Positions 45,901-55,741 of a DNA stretch of 64,000 bases are shown here, one piece after another. Each line of letters opens with the position of its first letter. The first letter of the stretch is position 1. The notes beneath the pieces were generated by a model. It searched no databases, was not told the origin of the DNA, and was given only the letters and a program-made list of their open reading frames with translations. Made by a program: the position numbers and the translations under genes. The stretch is from Auriscalpium vulgare (taxonomy: Eukaryota; Basidiomycota; Agaricomycetes; Russulales; Auriscalpiaceae): contig JAHBBC010000009.1 of assembly GCA_019915015.1 (NCBI GenBank), forward strand, positions 1,724,521 to 1,788,520. The letters run 5' to 3'.

Positions 45901-46412
45901 TTACTAGGAGTCGCGGTCCATGGATCGTCGTCGGCGTCATGCTGCGGCAGACCGACTTCGAATGTGCCGAAGCCGTCGGGACTTGCGGGAGGCGAAGGTT
46001 CTGCCCCTGCTTCTGCGAGCTCCGGCTCTGGTGTATGGTCATCCACTTCTGGCGGAGGTGGCGGCGACGGCGGTAGTGAGGGGGATATTGGGGGTGGGGG
46101 ATAGTGCGGGGGTGTTTCGACGGGACTGGAGGGCTCGGAGGGCTCGGAGGACTGCGAATGGTGTCTTGATATGTCCGCATATCGGCTAGTTGGGGACCAT
46201 GGCTCTGAATTATCAGCCTGAGACGACCACAGGGCTGGAGGTTGGTTAGACGGCTCATCCCAATTGATACCAGCGCCTGTGGACCAGGATGGCATGGCTA
46301 AGTCGTCCTCTTCCTCTTCTGGCGGTCGCGGATCAAGCTTGGAGGACCATGTTGGCGCAGGCAAGGCCGTATGGGTTGGTTCACCCCAGGCGTTCCCCCA
46401 GACGTCGTCCAT
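42918..46412 (-). CDS. Large proline/serine-rich protein with repeated acidic-phenylalanine motifs
   Basis: A single intronless frame of 1164 aa, unusual among its intron-rich neighbours. It begins MDDVWGNAWGEP. A conserved-looking helical block of about 130 residues (from about 215) reads EAARRIKERMDRRVVRRLL, LREYSLKSKSSRRQLGPNL and LPQLTPFGKSFTGKALANA. The rest is disordered. It carries many short motifs of the type that bind clathrin-adaptor ears: DDGFSDFL, DDFSDFV, DFDDLVLG, NDLFGTP and FGTFEVG. The segment RPGRWPAPPSPLPEALPPPP occurs twice near the C-terminus, and the end is AQDLSFFEGL. An endocytic or trans-Golgi accessory role, comparable to aftiphilin-like proteins, is inference from motifs only. 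Confidence 0.75.
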   Translation of the reverse strand: MDDVWGNAWGEPTHTALPAPTWSSKLDPRPPEEEEDDLAMPSWSTGAGINWDEPSNQPPALWSSQADNSEPWSPTSRYADISRHHSQSSEPSEPSSPVETPPHYPPPPISPSLPPSPPPPPEVDDHTPEPELAEAGAEPSPPASPDGFGTFEVGLPQHDADDDPWTATPSNFGAQDSLPGDEWGSGWSVQKEELVEEEHEDEWEAARRIKERMDRRVVRRLLQLSDTILTPRSSLPNFLREYSLKSKSSRRQLGPNLRHLRMNFSGKGDGKRVWTVLRTCTLIRSAATLPYSDFKFRDALRTRYIPDLTLPQLTPFGKSFTGKALANAVKLSRNSTVARNSPLANFLASKGSTAWETAVKSRVEVVTDDIPTGWRILEKEKEEKVEEKAKKSGGLLASLWGRRASGSVKVSSPVQETSTPTPTKEEPPARTSIDSVKSAASAPPLASTTHSRSPSIVSPISASPAPTLASTQSITTTATSSYSDTGLPTFEPISREKTPPITPAPSAVSRFLGRFSRPRSSARNSLALSSDDLEFLGEVDVQGDHLRQESSTDEWGFDKFNAPPAKRVESKLPPILPPPPGASARQTHQAGGLFMSFDEPIAGPSSVSSLDRSEAPLSMSSRPTSRPARHGRENSHSSIASMMSTPAEDDLISGFSSVPAPASTTPSTTPSLFPDFDDLVLGSASAAAPVSLSMRPAATRQPPALSPPPGSKPTSYTLSPPPSASPRPGIISPPGSSLSHTTSSSRAQSPGYFRTASPIPPPLSRPLSLSPPLFPPSLPAPNVSTPKVSVTTTIPDNDDGFSDFLSSASPQLPPSASFMNTAFPSTDILPPAFKPSHAPITSVFDDFSDFVSSAPAQTPDSALLPPVQVISPSPAKTLLQRRRSDRSANDEHTLSLMSRAAARPGRWPAPPSPLPEALPPPPPSQPDNFVNDLFGTPTDAQFSAVAPSVSSPAVFGQQPAAPKSMVDKVRGHQKTLSLLETAAARPGRWPAPPSPLPEALPPPPPPAGGVSTAADLLDASTPVDFGSKFSLQQSASSPAVLGLFGASTRPQSTTQTPSPMPMLPPPGHTPLLPPPRAAPLLRPPGAAVAPTPLLPPPGGALSRPTPQARGYSPDSTPLALLVGGNAAGGGVAKARTPLPPPVSTQGQRGAGGLSAQDLSFFEGL

Positions 46413-46746
46413 GTTGCCAATTCACCAGGGCTATGACATGTATGTCTGGAAGAACGGTCGTTCAACTCGGAGGCAGACAGCACTTGATCCAGGGGGTGCG
46501 CAGAAGGCAGGCAAGCAACACAAGGCTCTTTCAGAAAGATGGCCGCGCACTGCTCGAGATATGAAGGTCGTCAAATGCCAGAGTTGTCGAGAAAGCGGCA
46601 GGTGTGGTCGTCGGCAAAGATCTGGCTGCAGGTGGCCGAATATTTGGAGACACAATTTCGGATTCCCACGACCGGGCACGGCGCGGCTAGCAATAAAGCA
46701 GCTACCGGCCAAAGGTCTTGGCCAAGTACCACCACCCTCCGCCCCC
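46413..46746. promoter_or_regulatory. Shared upstream region, adaptor-motif protein and STE50
   Basis: 334 bp between divergent start codons. No TATA box or known pheromone-response element was picked out by eye. Confidence 0.45.
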
Positions 46747-49067
46747 ATGGACGCTCCCTCAGAGCCTCAAACCAGCATTCTCGACTGGGATGAACGTGAC
46801 GTGCATCTATTTTTCTCAAGTCTTGGGTTTCCTCAGTACGAGGCGCAAGTCCGGGGTCTGTCTTATTGTCTTTCGCCCCAGCAACCATCACCTCACATTC
46901 CTCGTCCGTCCTCTAGAGCACGGCATTACGGGAGACGTACTATGTCTCGTGAACGCCGAGAACCTAAAGGAGCTTGGGATTACCACAGTCGGACAGCGTC
47001 TCGCCATCCTCAAAGCCGTCTATCTCTCCAAGCTCGCACACAACATCCCATTCGAGGCGGACGACTACGTCCCACCATGTGAGCCAGCTTTTGCAACTGC
47101 AAGACTCCATATCTCACATTGCATTAGCTGAGGCAGAAGATCGACTGGAGAATGTTACGGTTGAAAAGTTGTACGATCTGTTGCGGGAGCAAGGTACGCG
47201 ACCACACTCTTCAGCTTGATCTAGTTCCAATTGCTCGCAGATGAACGGCTAAGAACACTGGAACATGAGAACAGGCGGCTGTCGGAGACCGTCTACTCTT
47301 CCATGGAAGACTTGCAAGGTTGGCGCTCAACACAAACTACACAGGTGCGCGCTATCGTCGGGATATTGGGTCCGTATCTGAGGCATGTGCAGGTAGAAAG
47401 CAGTCCTGTTACACGTCAACCGTCATTCAAGTGGGCGCAGTACGTGAAATCCTCAAGCTCACCGACAAAAGCGGAAGCATCCGATTCCCCTCATCCCTCG
47501 CCACACCGAGCTGAACACGACGTCCCTCCGTACCATCGGCCACCAGTCAATGGCTCCCAATTGCAAGCCACCTTGCCACAGCCAAAGCCCGCCGTATCTC
47601 CAAACCCCTCCTCCACACCACCACGGCCGGTGCGTCAAGACAGCACTGACAACCTCAAGAGCTTCAAGGTCAGCCTCGAGGACCCGGCATGGAAGGTGCT
47701 CCCCGCCGCACTTCGCAAGTACAAAATCAACAACGATGATTGGCAAAATTACGCAATGTTCATCTGCTATGGGCCTCCAAGTGCGCAGTCCGAATCTCTC
47801 ATTCTGCTTTCGCTCATGCCAAGCAGGTAATCGCATTGAACGATGTTTGAGCTACGACGAGAAGCCTCTGCTGCTATTCCAAAAGCTCAAGGACGCTTCC
47901 AAAAACCCTGTTTTTATGCTCAAGCACATCAAAGATATCCGCTCCCCGATTGCCGTCGCTCAGCAGAAGCAGGCCGCCCGCAAAGCGTCCGGCGACTCCG
48001 GGGTGTCTGCGAATACGAAGCCCAAGCCCGCCGGCCACGCGCGCACACTGTCTCGGCCGCCCAGACTACAAGTGCACCCAAACGTCGAAGGCGGTGTCGC
48101 ACCGCCCCTCTTGACAGGCGTCAGCGCACAGCCCGGCTGGCCGGAGGTGATGTCGCCTTCGCTGGATAACAGGGAGCGTGCGGACGAGGCGAATGGGAAG
48201 GCTTCGGGTTCGGGCGAGGCACCGCGCTCTGCTGTGCCTCATACCGCGCTCACAGCATCATCTTCTACGGGTGGGACGGACCACAGTGAGTCAGGCACAC
48301 CCGCCCGAGAGGTTCCTGTCACATCCGATATATCCTACGCCGTCGCGATATACCCGTACATGGCAGAGCAGGAGGACGAGTTTGACGTTGTTGTGTGAGT
48401 ACTACGCGCCGTTTTCGTTATCATCTTGTGCGTCGCTGATGAACCGCGCAGAGGTGATACGTTCGTGATCATATCGCGTGCGCGCGGGTGGTGGGTTGTG
48501 CAGCGCGATCCGAACGGCACGGGAGTCGTTGAGAGCGACACGAGCAAGCAGGGCTGGGTCCCTGCGGGCTGCCTCCTGGAGACGCGGGTGCCGGTCGCCA
48601 ACGCGATTGCGTCGTCATCGTCGGACGATAGCGCGGACGGAAAGACACCGATTCTGCCGCTGCACATCGTGTCGACGAGCTTCCCTGGCTACGCGCTGAT
48701 GGACTACAAGAAGAAGGGCGACGAGGAGCTGGATCTCACGAAGGACGACGCGCTGCGGGTGTTCAAGCGATACAACCATTGGTCGTACGCAGTGAAGGAG
48801 GACGGGGGCGATCGTGGCTGGGTACCAGTAAGTTGCATGTTCCATCCGCCTTCGAGACGTTGGCTCATCTATGCTCGCGCGCAGTCGTGGTATATCGGCA
48901 AAGTTTCCTCATCAAGTGGCACCCCGGCAACGCCAGCGGGCCCGCCAACGTCCGTCGCGCTCGACGAATCGCCTTCCGCCAACATCAGCGCGATTTCGAT
49001 ACAAGCTCAGGTCTCACCTATGTCCTCCGCATTCCCACCTCAAGCGCGCACCGCGGCTGTCATCTAG
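46747..49067 (+). CDS. STE50: Ste50/Ubc2 MAPK adaptor (SAM, RA and two SH3 domains)
   Basis: Seven exons: 46747-46855, 46917-47078, 47128-47193, 47241-47780, 47827-48394, 48452-48827 and 48885-49067, giving 667 aa. The SAM domain (about residues 10-75) reads WDERDVHLFFSSLGFPQYE and NLKELGITTVGQRLAILK; a short coiled coil follows. The Ras-association domain (about 248-325) contains LRKYKINNDDWQNYAMFICY and EKPLLLFQKLKDA. Two SH3 domains follow: one from AVAIYPYMAEQEDEFDV to GWVPAGCLLE, the other from ALMDYKKKGDEELDL to RGWVPSWYIGKV. Yeast Ste50 lacks SH3 domains; this extension is known from the basidiomycete orthologue Ubc2. It should link Ste11-type MAPKKK to Ras/Cdc42 in mating or filamentation signalling. 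A 48-nt in-frame GT-AG segment in exon 4 (47345-47392) may be spliced or retained. Confidence 0.92.
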
Positions 49068-50984
49068 ATGTTGCCCGCGCTCCCCAACTGTCCGCCTACC
49101 GCACGCCGCTTGACCCTCATCTAACTGCATCAGCCGGACTTGATTCATGTCGCTCACCGTTGTGTTACATATCTTATTGCTGTCGCCACGTCCCTCATAG
49201 CGTCCGTTTCCAATCCTCCAATTCTTGGTCGCTCACCTCCGCATCCGTATACGCCCTCCACTGCGCCTACTCCTTGCCCCGCTCCCTTGACTTCGTCTTC
49301 GTTCGCTTGTTGGTTAATTAGGCCTTTTGGCTTGCGCTACCTTACCCCATTTATTTGGCGCGCATCGTGCTTTTTTGTTTTATGATTTCGTGTTTGGCGT
49401 AGTACAGTACATAGTATATACCGCTCGCGCACTCACATTGCGGCCACGCCACCTTATGTATACTAGTCATAGCAATATCTGGATTGAACCAGGGAACATG
49501 CATGTCGGATGCGAGATGGCCTGGGCGCTTACAGTGGCGTGCGGCCTCGCTTGACCTCCCCCCCGATGCCCTACTCCTCCAAGTTCCAATTCCTTTCAAA
49601 ACACTTCTTATTGCTCACCTTCCAAGTTATACTGAGCACCGTGTCCGAACTCGAAGTCGACCGCAAGTTCCGGGCCTCACCCCCACCGGTACCATTGACC
49701 AAGCCTCCAAAATGCGGTTTTATGAAGACCAAAATACTCCGAACCACATCCATAACTTCTTTTGCGATTGGCCGAAGAGCATGCATCATACTGGCCGGGC
49801 TCCCTGGCTTTGATGCTGTTTCGCAAGGTGAAAGGTGAGGAGCTCTTTAGGATGCTAATACTTGTTCCGAAACTTGTACCCAATAATCAGACGCGGCAGG
49901 CGGAGGCTATCATTTAACATGCATGGGAAACAGACGGCTGACGCGATTGCTCCTCTGATGAAGCATGAATATCCACCCATCTCTATAGCGATGTTACAGC
50001 GTCAAAAAGACTACGCGGGGATATGTAAGATGTGTACAAGAGAAGATGCCGAGGCTTCTCTCACCATTCCGCTGCATGTCAGGCATATGAGGGCGATCAA
50101 GCACCACTGGTGGAATTGACATCGTGGCGGGCATGAGGGACGGGCGCGAGGGAGACCATCGCGTCGGTGGAGTCGGCCTGAGGCGCTGCAAGCTTCGACT
50201 AGTAATAGATACGGTGTCCGCGGTGATTTCGGCCGGACTTCGAGGCCAGACTTGCCCTACAATGTCACCCATCGCCGCAGCATTCATCGAAATCCAAAGA
50301 TTTCACGAATGATAGACGCCGGGAGTGTCCCGAACGGCAGAGGGGCGCGGTCGATGGCGAGCGCATGTCTCCGTCGAGCGCGAACGTTTGTCGCACAAAG
50401 CCGCAGGAAAATCGAAATAGACGGTCGAATTCGTATTGCCTTTATCGCGTTCTCTGGAATTCGGCGGCGCACAGAAGGTCGAGGCACGCCCAACCTATCA
50501 GCGCGGTGGGGCGCGCACCGACGTATTCTCTTCTTTGCCCTCGCCTCATGTGTAAGAAAGTTCCACCGTTGCACCGTTCCGCCGAACGTCTGGGCATGAG
50601 GGGATGAATCGGCGGCGGCGGCGGCGGAGGGGTGTGGGGATCAGCTACACGAGCTGGAGGCGTGGCGTCAATTACGCGGCACATCGTGGCCGCCGACAAT
50701 TCTGTCTGTCGGCGGTCGCAACGTTTTCGTGAGAAGGGGTGGCCAAAAGCTTGGAGTGCACCGGGATTCAGGAAGAATGACAGCTGGAGACGCTAAAGGA
50801 AGGTGGCGCGTAGACGCTATTACACGTTGCGATTGCTCCCGCTGCCGTCCTGAAATCTGCGATTTGCATCCCTAACCATGCACGACCAACCTTCGTGACG
50901 ATAGCGGCGGCAACATCACCAAATGGAAATCTCCATTCGAGAAAAGAATTGGTGTGAACAGGACCCTGCATGGAGGCGCATCAA
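49068..50984. other. 1.9-kb region without a called gene
   Basis: Between STE50 and the 3' end of ETP1. Several 60-115 codon frames exist on both strands, all without domain features. I see nothing else in it. Confidence 0.5.
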
Positions 50985-52946
50985 TCACTTCTTGCCGTTC
51001 TTCTTCTTCCGCGCAGATGTTGGGGTGCGCGCTGGGGGTGGGGTTGGGACCGTGATGTCGCCACCGGCAGCTTCCGCCGCCGCCCCACCGCCAGCCTCGA
51101 TCTTCTCGCGCGCCTCCAAGAAGAACATCAGGTCGCGCAGCTGGTCGTCGAGCTCTGCGACCTTGGCCTTGAGCTCCTCGCGCTCCTTTTCCCCCGCCTC
51201 GCCCCTCTCCTTCGCGGCCTCGAGGTTCTTCAGCAATCCACTGCTGACAGCGCGCTCCTCCTTCAACTCCTTGTCGAGTCGGCGCGAGAGGTCGGCCATC
51301 TTCTCCGCTTTCTTCTCAAGGCGAATCTTTTCGTGGAAGACCTCCGCAAGCTGGTCCTCGTCGTGCTTGCGCCGGCGCTCCTCCTCTGCACGCGCACGCT
51401 CCCTCTCCGCCGCAACGTCCGTGCCGAGCCGCTCAACGAGGCGCTTGAGCTCGTCGACCTGCCCGCGGAGCTCGTCCGTCTGCGCCTCGTAGTACGCGCG
51501 CTGCGAGTCGAGCTGCGACGTGAGGAGGTACGAGTACTCGATGCCGATCGCCTCGATCTTCTCCGCGCCGAGCGAGTCCGCCGCGCTCGGGCCGCCGCCA
51601 ACGCCGTCGCCCTCGCGCGTGGCGCCGGACATCGACGCGGACGGGAGCTCGACGAGCTTGCCGTCGGCCTTGTTCTGGATGAGGCGGTGCACGTACCCGT
51701 CGCCCGCGTAGTCCCACACGCGCTGCGTCTCGAGCTCGAGCGCGTAGAGGTGCGTCGTGCGCTCGTAGTGTGCGTGCGCGTGCGCACGCCCGTAACGCCC
51801 GCACCCGATGTTGCCGCAGATGAGGCAGATCCAGAGGTTCGTTGCGGAGTGGCAGTCCGCGCAGGAGGAGAGGGTGGGGGCGGACGGGTCGGCGAAGGGG
51901 ATGGGGACGGAGCGCGTCGTGTTGGAGGAAGATGGGTAGGAGGTGCGGAGGGTTTGCGAGTACCGACATACGGGGCATCTGAGGATATAATTAAGAGGCG
52001 AATGTACGAAATAAATGGAGTTGCTTACCTGCTGTCTCCCCACTTGCTCAGGCAGACACAGTGGAATGTGTGCGAGCAAGGAACAGTGACGAGGCCTGTC
52101 ACTGCCGAGTCCATGCGCTCCAAACATACGGGGCATGTCGGCAGCTCGTAGACAGAGCCCTGAGGCGAGGCAAACCGCGCAATGGCGAGCGACTGCGAGT
52201 CATCAGGGTCGATACTGACCGACGCCACCCTCACGACATGGCACGTCTCCGGCTCCACAGAGTTGAACGTCTTCCCATTGTACACCTCCGCAAACTCCAG
52301 CGCATCCTCGCTCTTCCGGAACTGGATGAGAACAATCGAACGGTTTGGCACGGAGTCGCGAACCATGCGCAGGTGTGCCATGCCCTCCTGAGCGGGGGCC
52401 ACGAACGCGAGGAAGTCGGAGGGCGTCATCCACGATGGCACGGCGAGTACGCCAATCATGAACCCCGCAGCATCGTCGGGGGCGATGTCGGTCCGCGCGT
52501 CGTCCGCGGGCGAGGAGGTGGCGTCGGTGGGCTTCGGGCGGTCCGAGTCGCGGAAGACATGCACGACGCCGTCGGGGAGTTTCGTCGAGCCAGACTTCGT
52601 ACGGGTGCTCGGGACAAATGTTGCGGTCACTGGCCCTATTCGACGGATGGGTACGCGTCAGACGAAAAAAGGGTGGAGGCGACATACCTCCCCCTTCTTT
52701 CTCTTTTCCGACAAGGACTGCCCTGCTCATATTCTCCAAGTCTACCCAGTCAATTCGGATTGGCCCCAGTCGATAGTCCTTCCCGCTTGAATTGTATGTG
52801 GCGTTCCTGCGCGCAGTAGATTTGGGCGGATGTGATGGGAGGTGCTGCCAGAGAGAGCTCGGCGTAAATGTATCGGCGGCTTGCGGCTGCGACGTTGACA
52901 GCGACTGCTTAGGGTGAAGAGAGATGCGGACGTGATAACTGCGCAT
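50985..52946 (-). CDS. ETP1: BRAP2/Etp1-type RING and UBP zinc-finger protein
   Basis: Three exons: 52946-52688, 52635-52029 and 51978-50985, giving 619 aa. The domain order is that of BRAP2: an RNA-recognition-like BRAP2 domain (GVLAVPSWMTPSDFLAFV, IVLIQFRKSEDALEFAEVYN); a RING finger near residues 250-295 (CPVCLERM, PCSHTFHCVCLSKWG, CPVC); a UBP-type zinc finger (CADC, LWICLICGNIGCGRYGRAHA, HAHYERTTHLYALELET); then a long charged coiled coil and a basic tail. Human BRAP2 is a Ras-responsive E3 ligase; yeast Etp1 is linked to ethanol tolerance and ubiquitin binding. All RING and UBP ligands are present, so ligase activity is plausible. Confidence 0.93.
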
Positions 52947-53124
52947 TATTCAGGTCAATTGGGGCTCATCGTCGTCGTCGACGAAAGTGAGGAGGTGGTC
53001 GGTAAGCACGGGACTCGGCGGCGTCGGCTTTGCCTTGCGCTTTTCCCACGCCTGCGCTCGCGAGTTCGCCGTCCACGTCGCCGCAGCCCACTACAATCAT
53101 CGATCATCAACCACGAGCAGCGCC
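52947..53124. promoter_or_regulatory. Bidirectional promoter, ETP1/VMA12
   Basis: 178 bp between divergent start codons; it must contain both transcription starts. No TATA box is seen. Confidence 0.55.
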
Positions 53125-53965
53125 ATGGCGAACTCTGATTTGAACATTTCTCTGGAGCCTCATCTGGCCGACGCGCTCCGCGACATCCTGCCTTTGCTTC
53201 CCGACTCGCTCTCCAAAGAAGTCTCGCGCGCCCTCTCCTCCGCCGCCGACGCGTCAAATCCCTCCCCGACGGTCCCATACGACGTGCTCGCCGCCGTATC
53301 GCGCTGGGCGCGCACTCCTGCGGGCATAGAAACACTTTCGGCCCGCACGCCGCCGCCCGACGCGGGCGCGTACACCATGGTCGCGCTGCTGGCAGGCACG
53401 CGCTCGGCCCCAGACAAAAAGTTCCCGGGGTATGTGCGCCCGCGCGACCCGGCGCTGGAGGCGCGGCGCGAGGTGGGCGATCGGCGTGCGGTCATCGCGG
53501 TGCTGAACGGGCTGCTAAGCGTGGGATGTGTGGGCGCGGCGGTGTGGTGGGCAGCGCGGTACACGGGCTGGCGAGACGAGTGGGTGCGTGTTTGTCCGGT
53601 TCCTGCCTACGCTTCGACCTCCAGCTCCGATCATTGGCTTAATGACGGTGTTGTTCTGTTGTGCCTGTGGGTCGGAGATTATTCTGATGTACATTTGCAT
53701 CCGTGCTTCGCAGAGGGCCCTTCTATCACTGCTCGCCGCAGTTGTCGTCGCCATCTCCGAGGTGGGCCTGTACATCATCTGGGAGGCACGGAGGTCCGCC
53801 AAGAAGGGCCGCGCGCGACGTCGCGTGACGGCGAGGCACAAGAGGAATGACGACGATGGGTTGGCGGAAGGGAACGGTCAGCTGGAGACCGAGGATTCAC
53901 TTCAGGGCGGCGGCCTTCAGGGCCCGCTGCGGCAGCGCGTGGGCACGACGCAGGATGATGATTGA
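53125..53965 (+). CDS. VMA12: V-ATPase assembly factor Vma12
   Basis: Two exons, 53125-53583 and 53714-53965 (130-nt intron), giving 236 aa. It assists assembly of the V-ATPase membrane sector in the ER. The N-terminal half is soluble; LLAGTRSAPDKKFPGYVRP leads into two membrane helices (AVLNGLLSVGCVGAAVWWAA and LSLLAAVVVAISEVGLYII) separated by the typical TGWRDEW loop, where the intron lies. The C-terminal tail is basic then acidic, ending TTQDDD, and would face the cytosol. Length and topology fit the family. Confidence 0.88.
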
Positions 53966-54331
53966 ATGGCCGCAGAACGCGTCTTCAATTCGCTGCGACA
54001 AGACATGCAGGTGCGTCCTGATCGAATACTCCAGATTGCTGATTTGATGCTGCAGCTATAGCAACCTCGTTCTTCCTGACTGCGAACAGATCACTGTGGA
54101 CGAAGATAGGCCATGGCGTATAGGAGCTTCAGTCGCTCCCACCTCTCACCGCGTAAAGTACTCTACCGTGTATACTCACAGGCGTCGCGTCGGCATGAAA
54201 CGACCAGGCAGAGCGCCATGATGGCCGCCGCCTCCACAATGGCATGGGCACTTCACATTGTCTGTCAAACAGACTTTGCGGTTAATTACGTCGGCAGTGC
54301 TGTCCTTCTAGGAATGTGCGCCTGTGCCGCT

Positions 54332-55572
54332 CTACCGAAGAATATGCATTGCTTTCATGAACAGGGAGAGGTACCAGCCGGTCAAACCCCAAACCTCCAG
54401 CCTGCCGTCCTGTCCTCCCCCAATTTCGTCGCGCTGCTGCGGATCATTGACCCATTCCACGGTGTTCTCAGCACCCACGAGGTCCGACACGGTGATCGCC
54501 CAGTACGGCTGCTGTCCGCGGAATTGATGCGCGCGCAGGCGTGCGGGGGAAGTGAGCGCGCTGAAGGGCAGATGGAACGCATACGCGACTTCTCTGGGGG
54601 AGAGCTTGAGGGATGGGAGTGCCAGGGACGGGAGCGGCGCGTGGGGGTCGGCATGTGCGGTGGTGTCGCGTGCGCGTCCGCTGGGATGGACGAATCCCTG
54701 GAATGCCGCATTAGTGCCATGCAGCATGAGAACAGTGTGCTCGTATCTGAGACGGCTGCGCAATTTACAACGGGGGACTTACTACGTATGGCCAGACTCT
54801 CATGCCGCCGAGGGAGAGCTGCGGGGGCCCCACCGCGCCCAGGATCTCAATCTGCTCCGAGGAGAGCCCGACCTCCTCATGCGTCTCCCTTAGCGCGGCG
54901 TCGAGAAACGAGGAGTCCGTCTGAATCGAAGAATGTCAACAACATCCGGGGTAACGTCAAGGCACGACACGAGCAAAGAGGCGTTTCAATGTTGGATAAT
55001 GCAAAACGGGTTTCAGGCATGTGGTGGCGGACGCAGACAAGTCGACGATTCGGTAATGTATTGAATGGGCGTGCACTCACGGAATCGACTCTTCCGCCGG
55101 GAAAACTGAGCGCCCCAATTATTAGCTTTTAGTGTTCACGACGGACGAGCGTAAGGTGCACCATGCGCTCGCACCTCACCTCGCCTGAATGCGTCCTGAG
55201 CTTTCCACGGACCTCAAGCAGGATACCGGGCGTGCTGTCAACGTTACAGAGTGCGAGGAGCACAGCAGCGTGTGTTTCGTGTGGGTCCGAGACGACGGGC
55301 TGGGACGCAGCAGCGGCGGCAAGCGCGTCGCGGATGGTGGTGAGAGACGCGCGCGTCAGGGGCGAGGAGAGCGGCAGAACGGACGACGTGGCGCTGGGCG
55401 TGGCCAGGGCGTGCCCCGCCGACGCTGTGGTCAACGTCCGGGCCAACATGTGTGTCGGGGAGCACGGCGCGCGGGGAGCGAGGCGGCCGCCGTCGGGAAT
55501 TGAATACCTTCTCACGCTCATTTTGCTGGAGGTCGGCGCCGTCCTCGACCCAAGGACCATCGTCCTCGCCAC
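54332..55572 (-). CDS. PCD1: Nudix hydrolase, coenzyme A pyrophosphatase type (Pcd1/NUDT7-8)
   Basis: Four exons: 55572-55175, 55105-55081 (25 nt), 54920-54783 and 54697-54332, giving 308 aa. The Nudix box is assembled only by splicing: SFPGGRVDS from exon 2 joins TDSSFLDAALRETHEEVGL from exon 3, the REx2EExG signature that binds the metal-diphosphate. Upstream GILLEVRGKLRTHSGEV and downstream ILGAVGPPQLSLGG fit the CoA-pyrophosphatase branch, often peroxisomal or mitochondrial; the C-terminus EVWGLTGWYLSLFM is family-typical. The start is uncertain: Met42 (55449, MLARTLTTASAG) would begin with a presequence-like segment and may be the true start. Intron 2 is long (160 nt). Confidence 0.85.
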
Positions 55573-55741
55573 CGTCTGCCACCCACACTGCGTTTGCAGA
55601 ATCTCTTATCGCTGTGCCGGCAGCAATTTTGCGTTCCTTGACTGCGACGTCTGCGTTTGAGGGCTGTGTTGACGGCCCCTTGTGTCGCCAGGCACTGTCA
55701 CCGCGTTCGCCTCCTCGTCAGCGCCCGAGACCACGCAGAAC
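55573..55741. promoter_or_regulatory. Bidirectional promoter, Nudix/ATXN10
   Basis: 169 bp between the divergent start codons as called here (longer if the Nudix protein starts at 55449). Confidence 0.45.

Noticed and set aside
50970..52151. 393-codon plus-strand frame opposite ETP1
   Set aside because: Leu/Arg/Val-rich antisense shadow of the coiled-coil and zinc-finger exon of Etp1.
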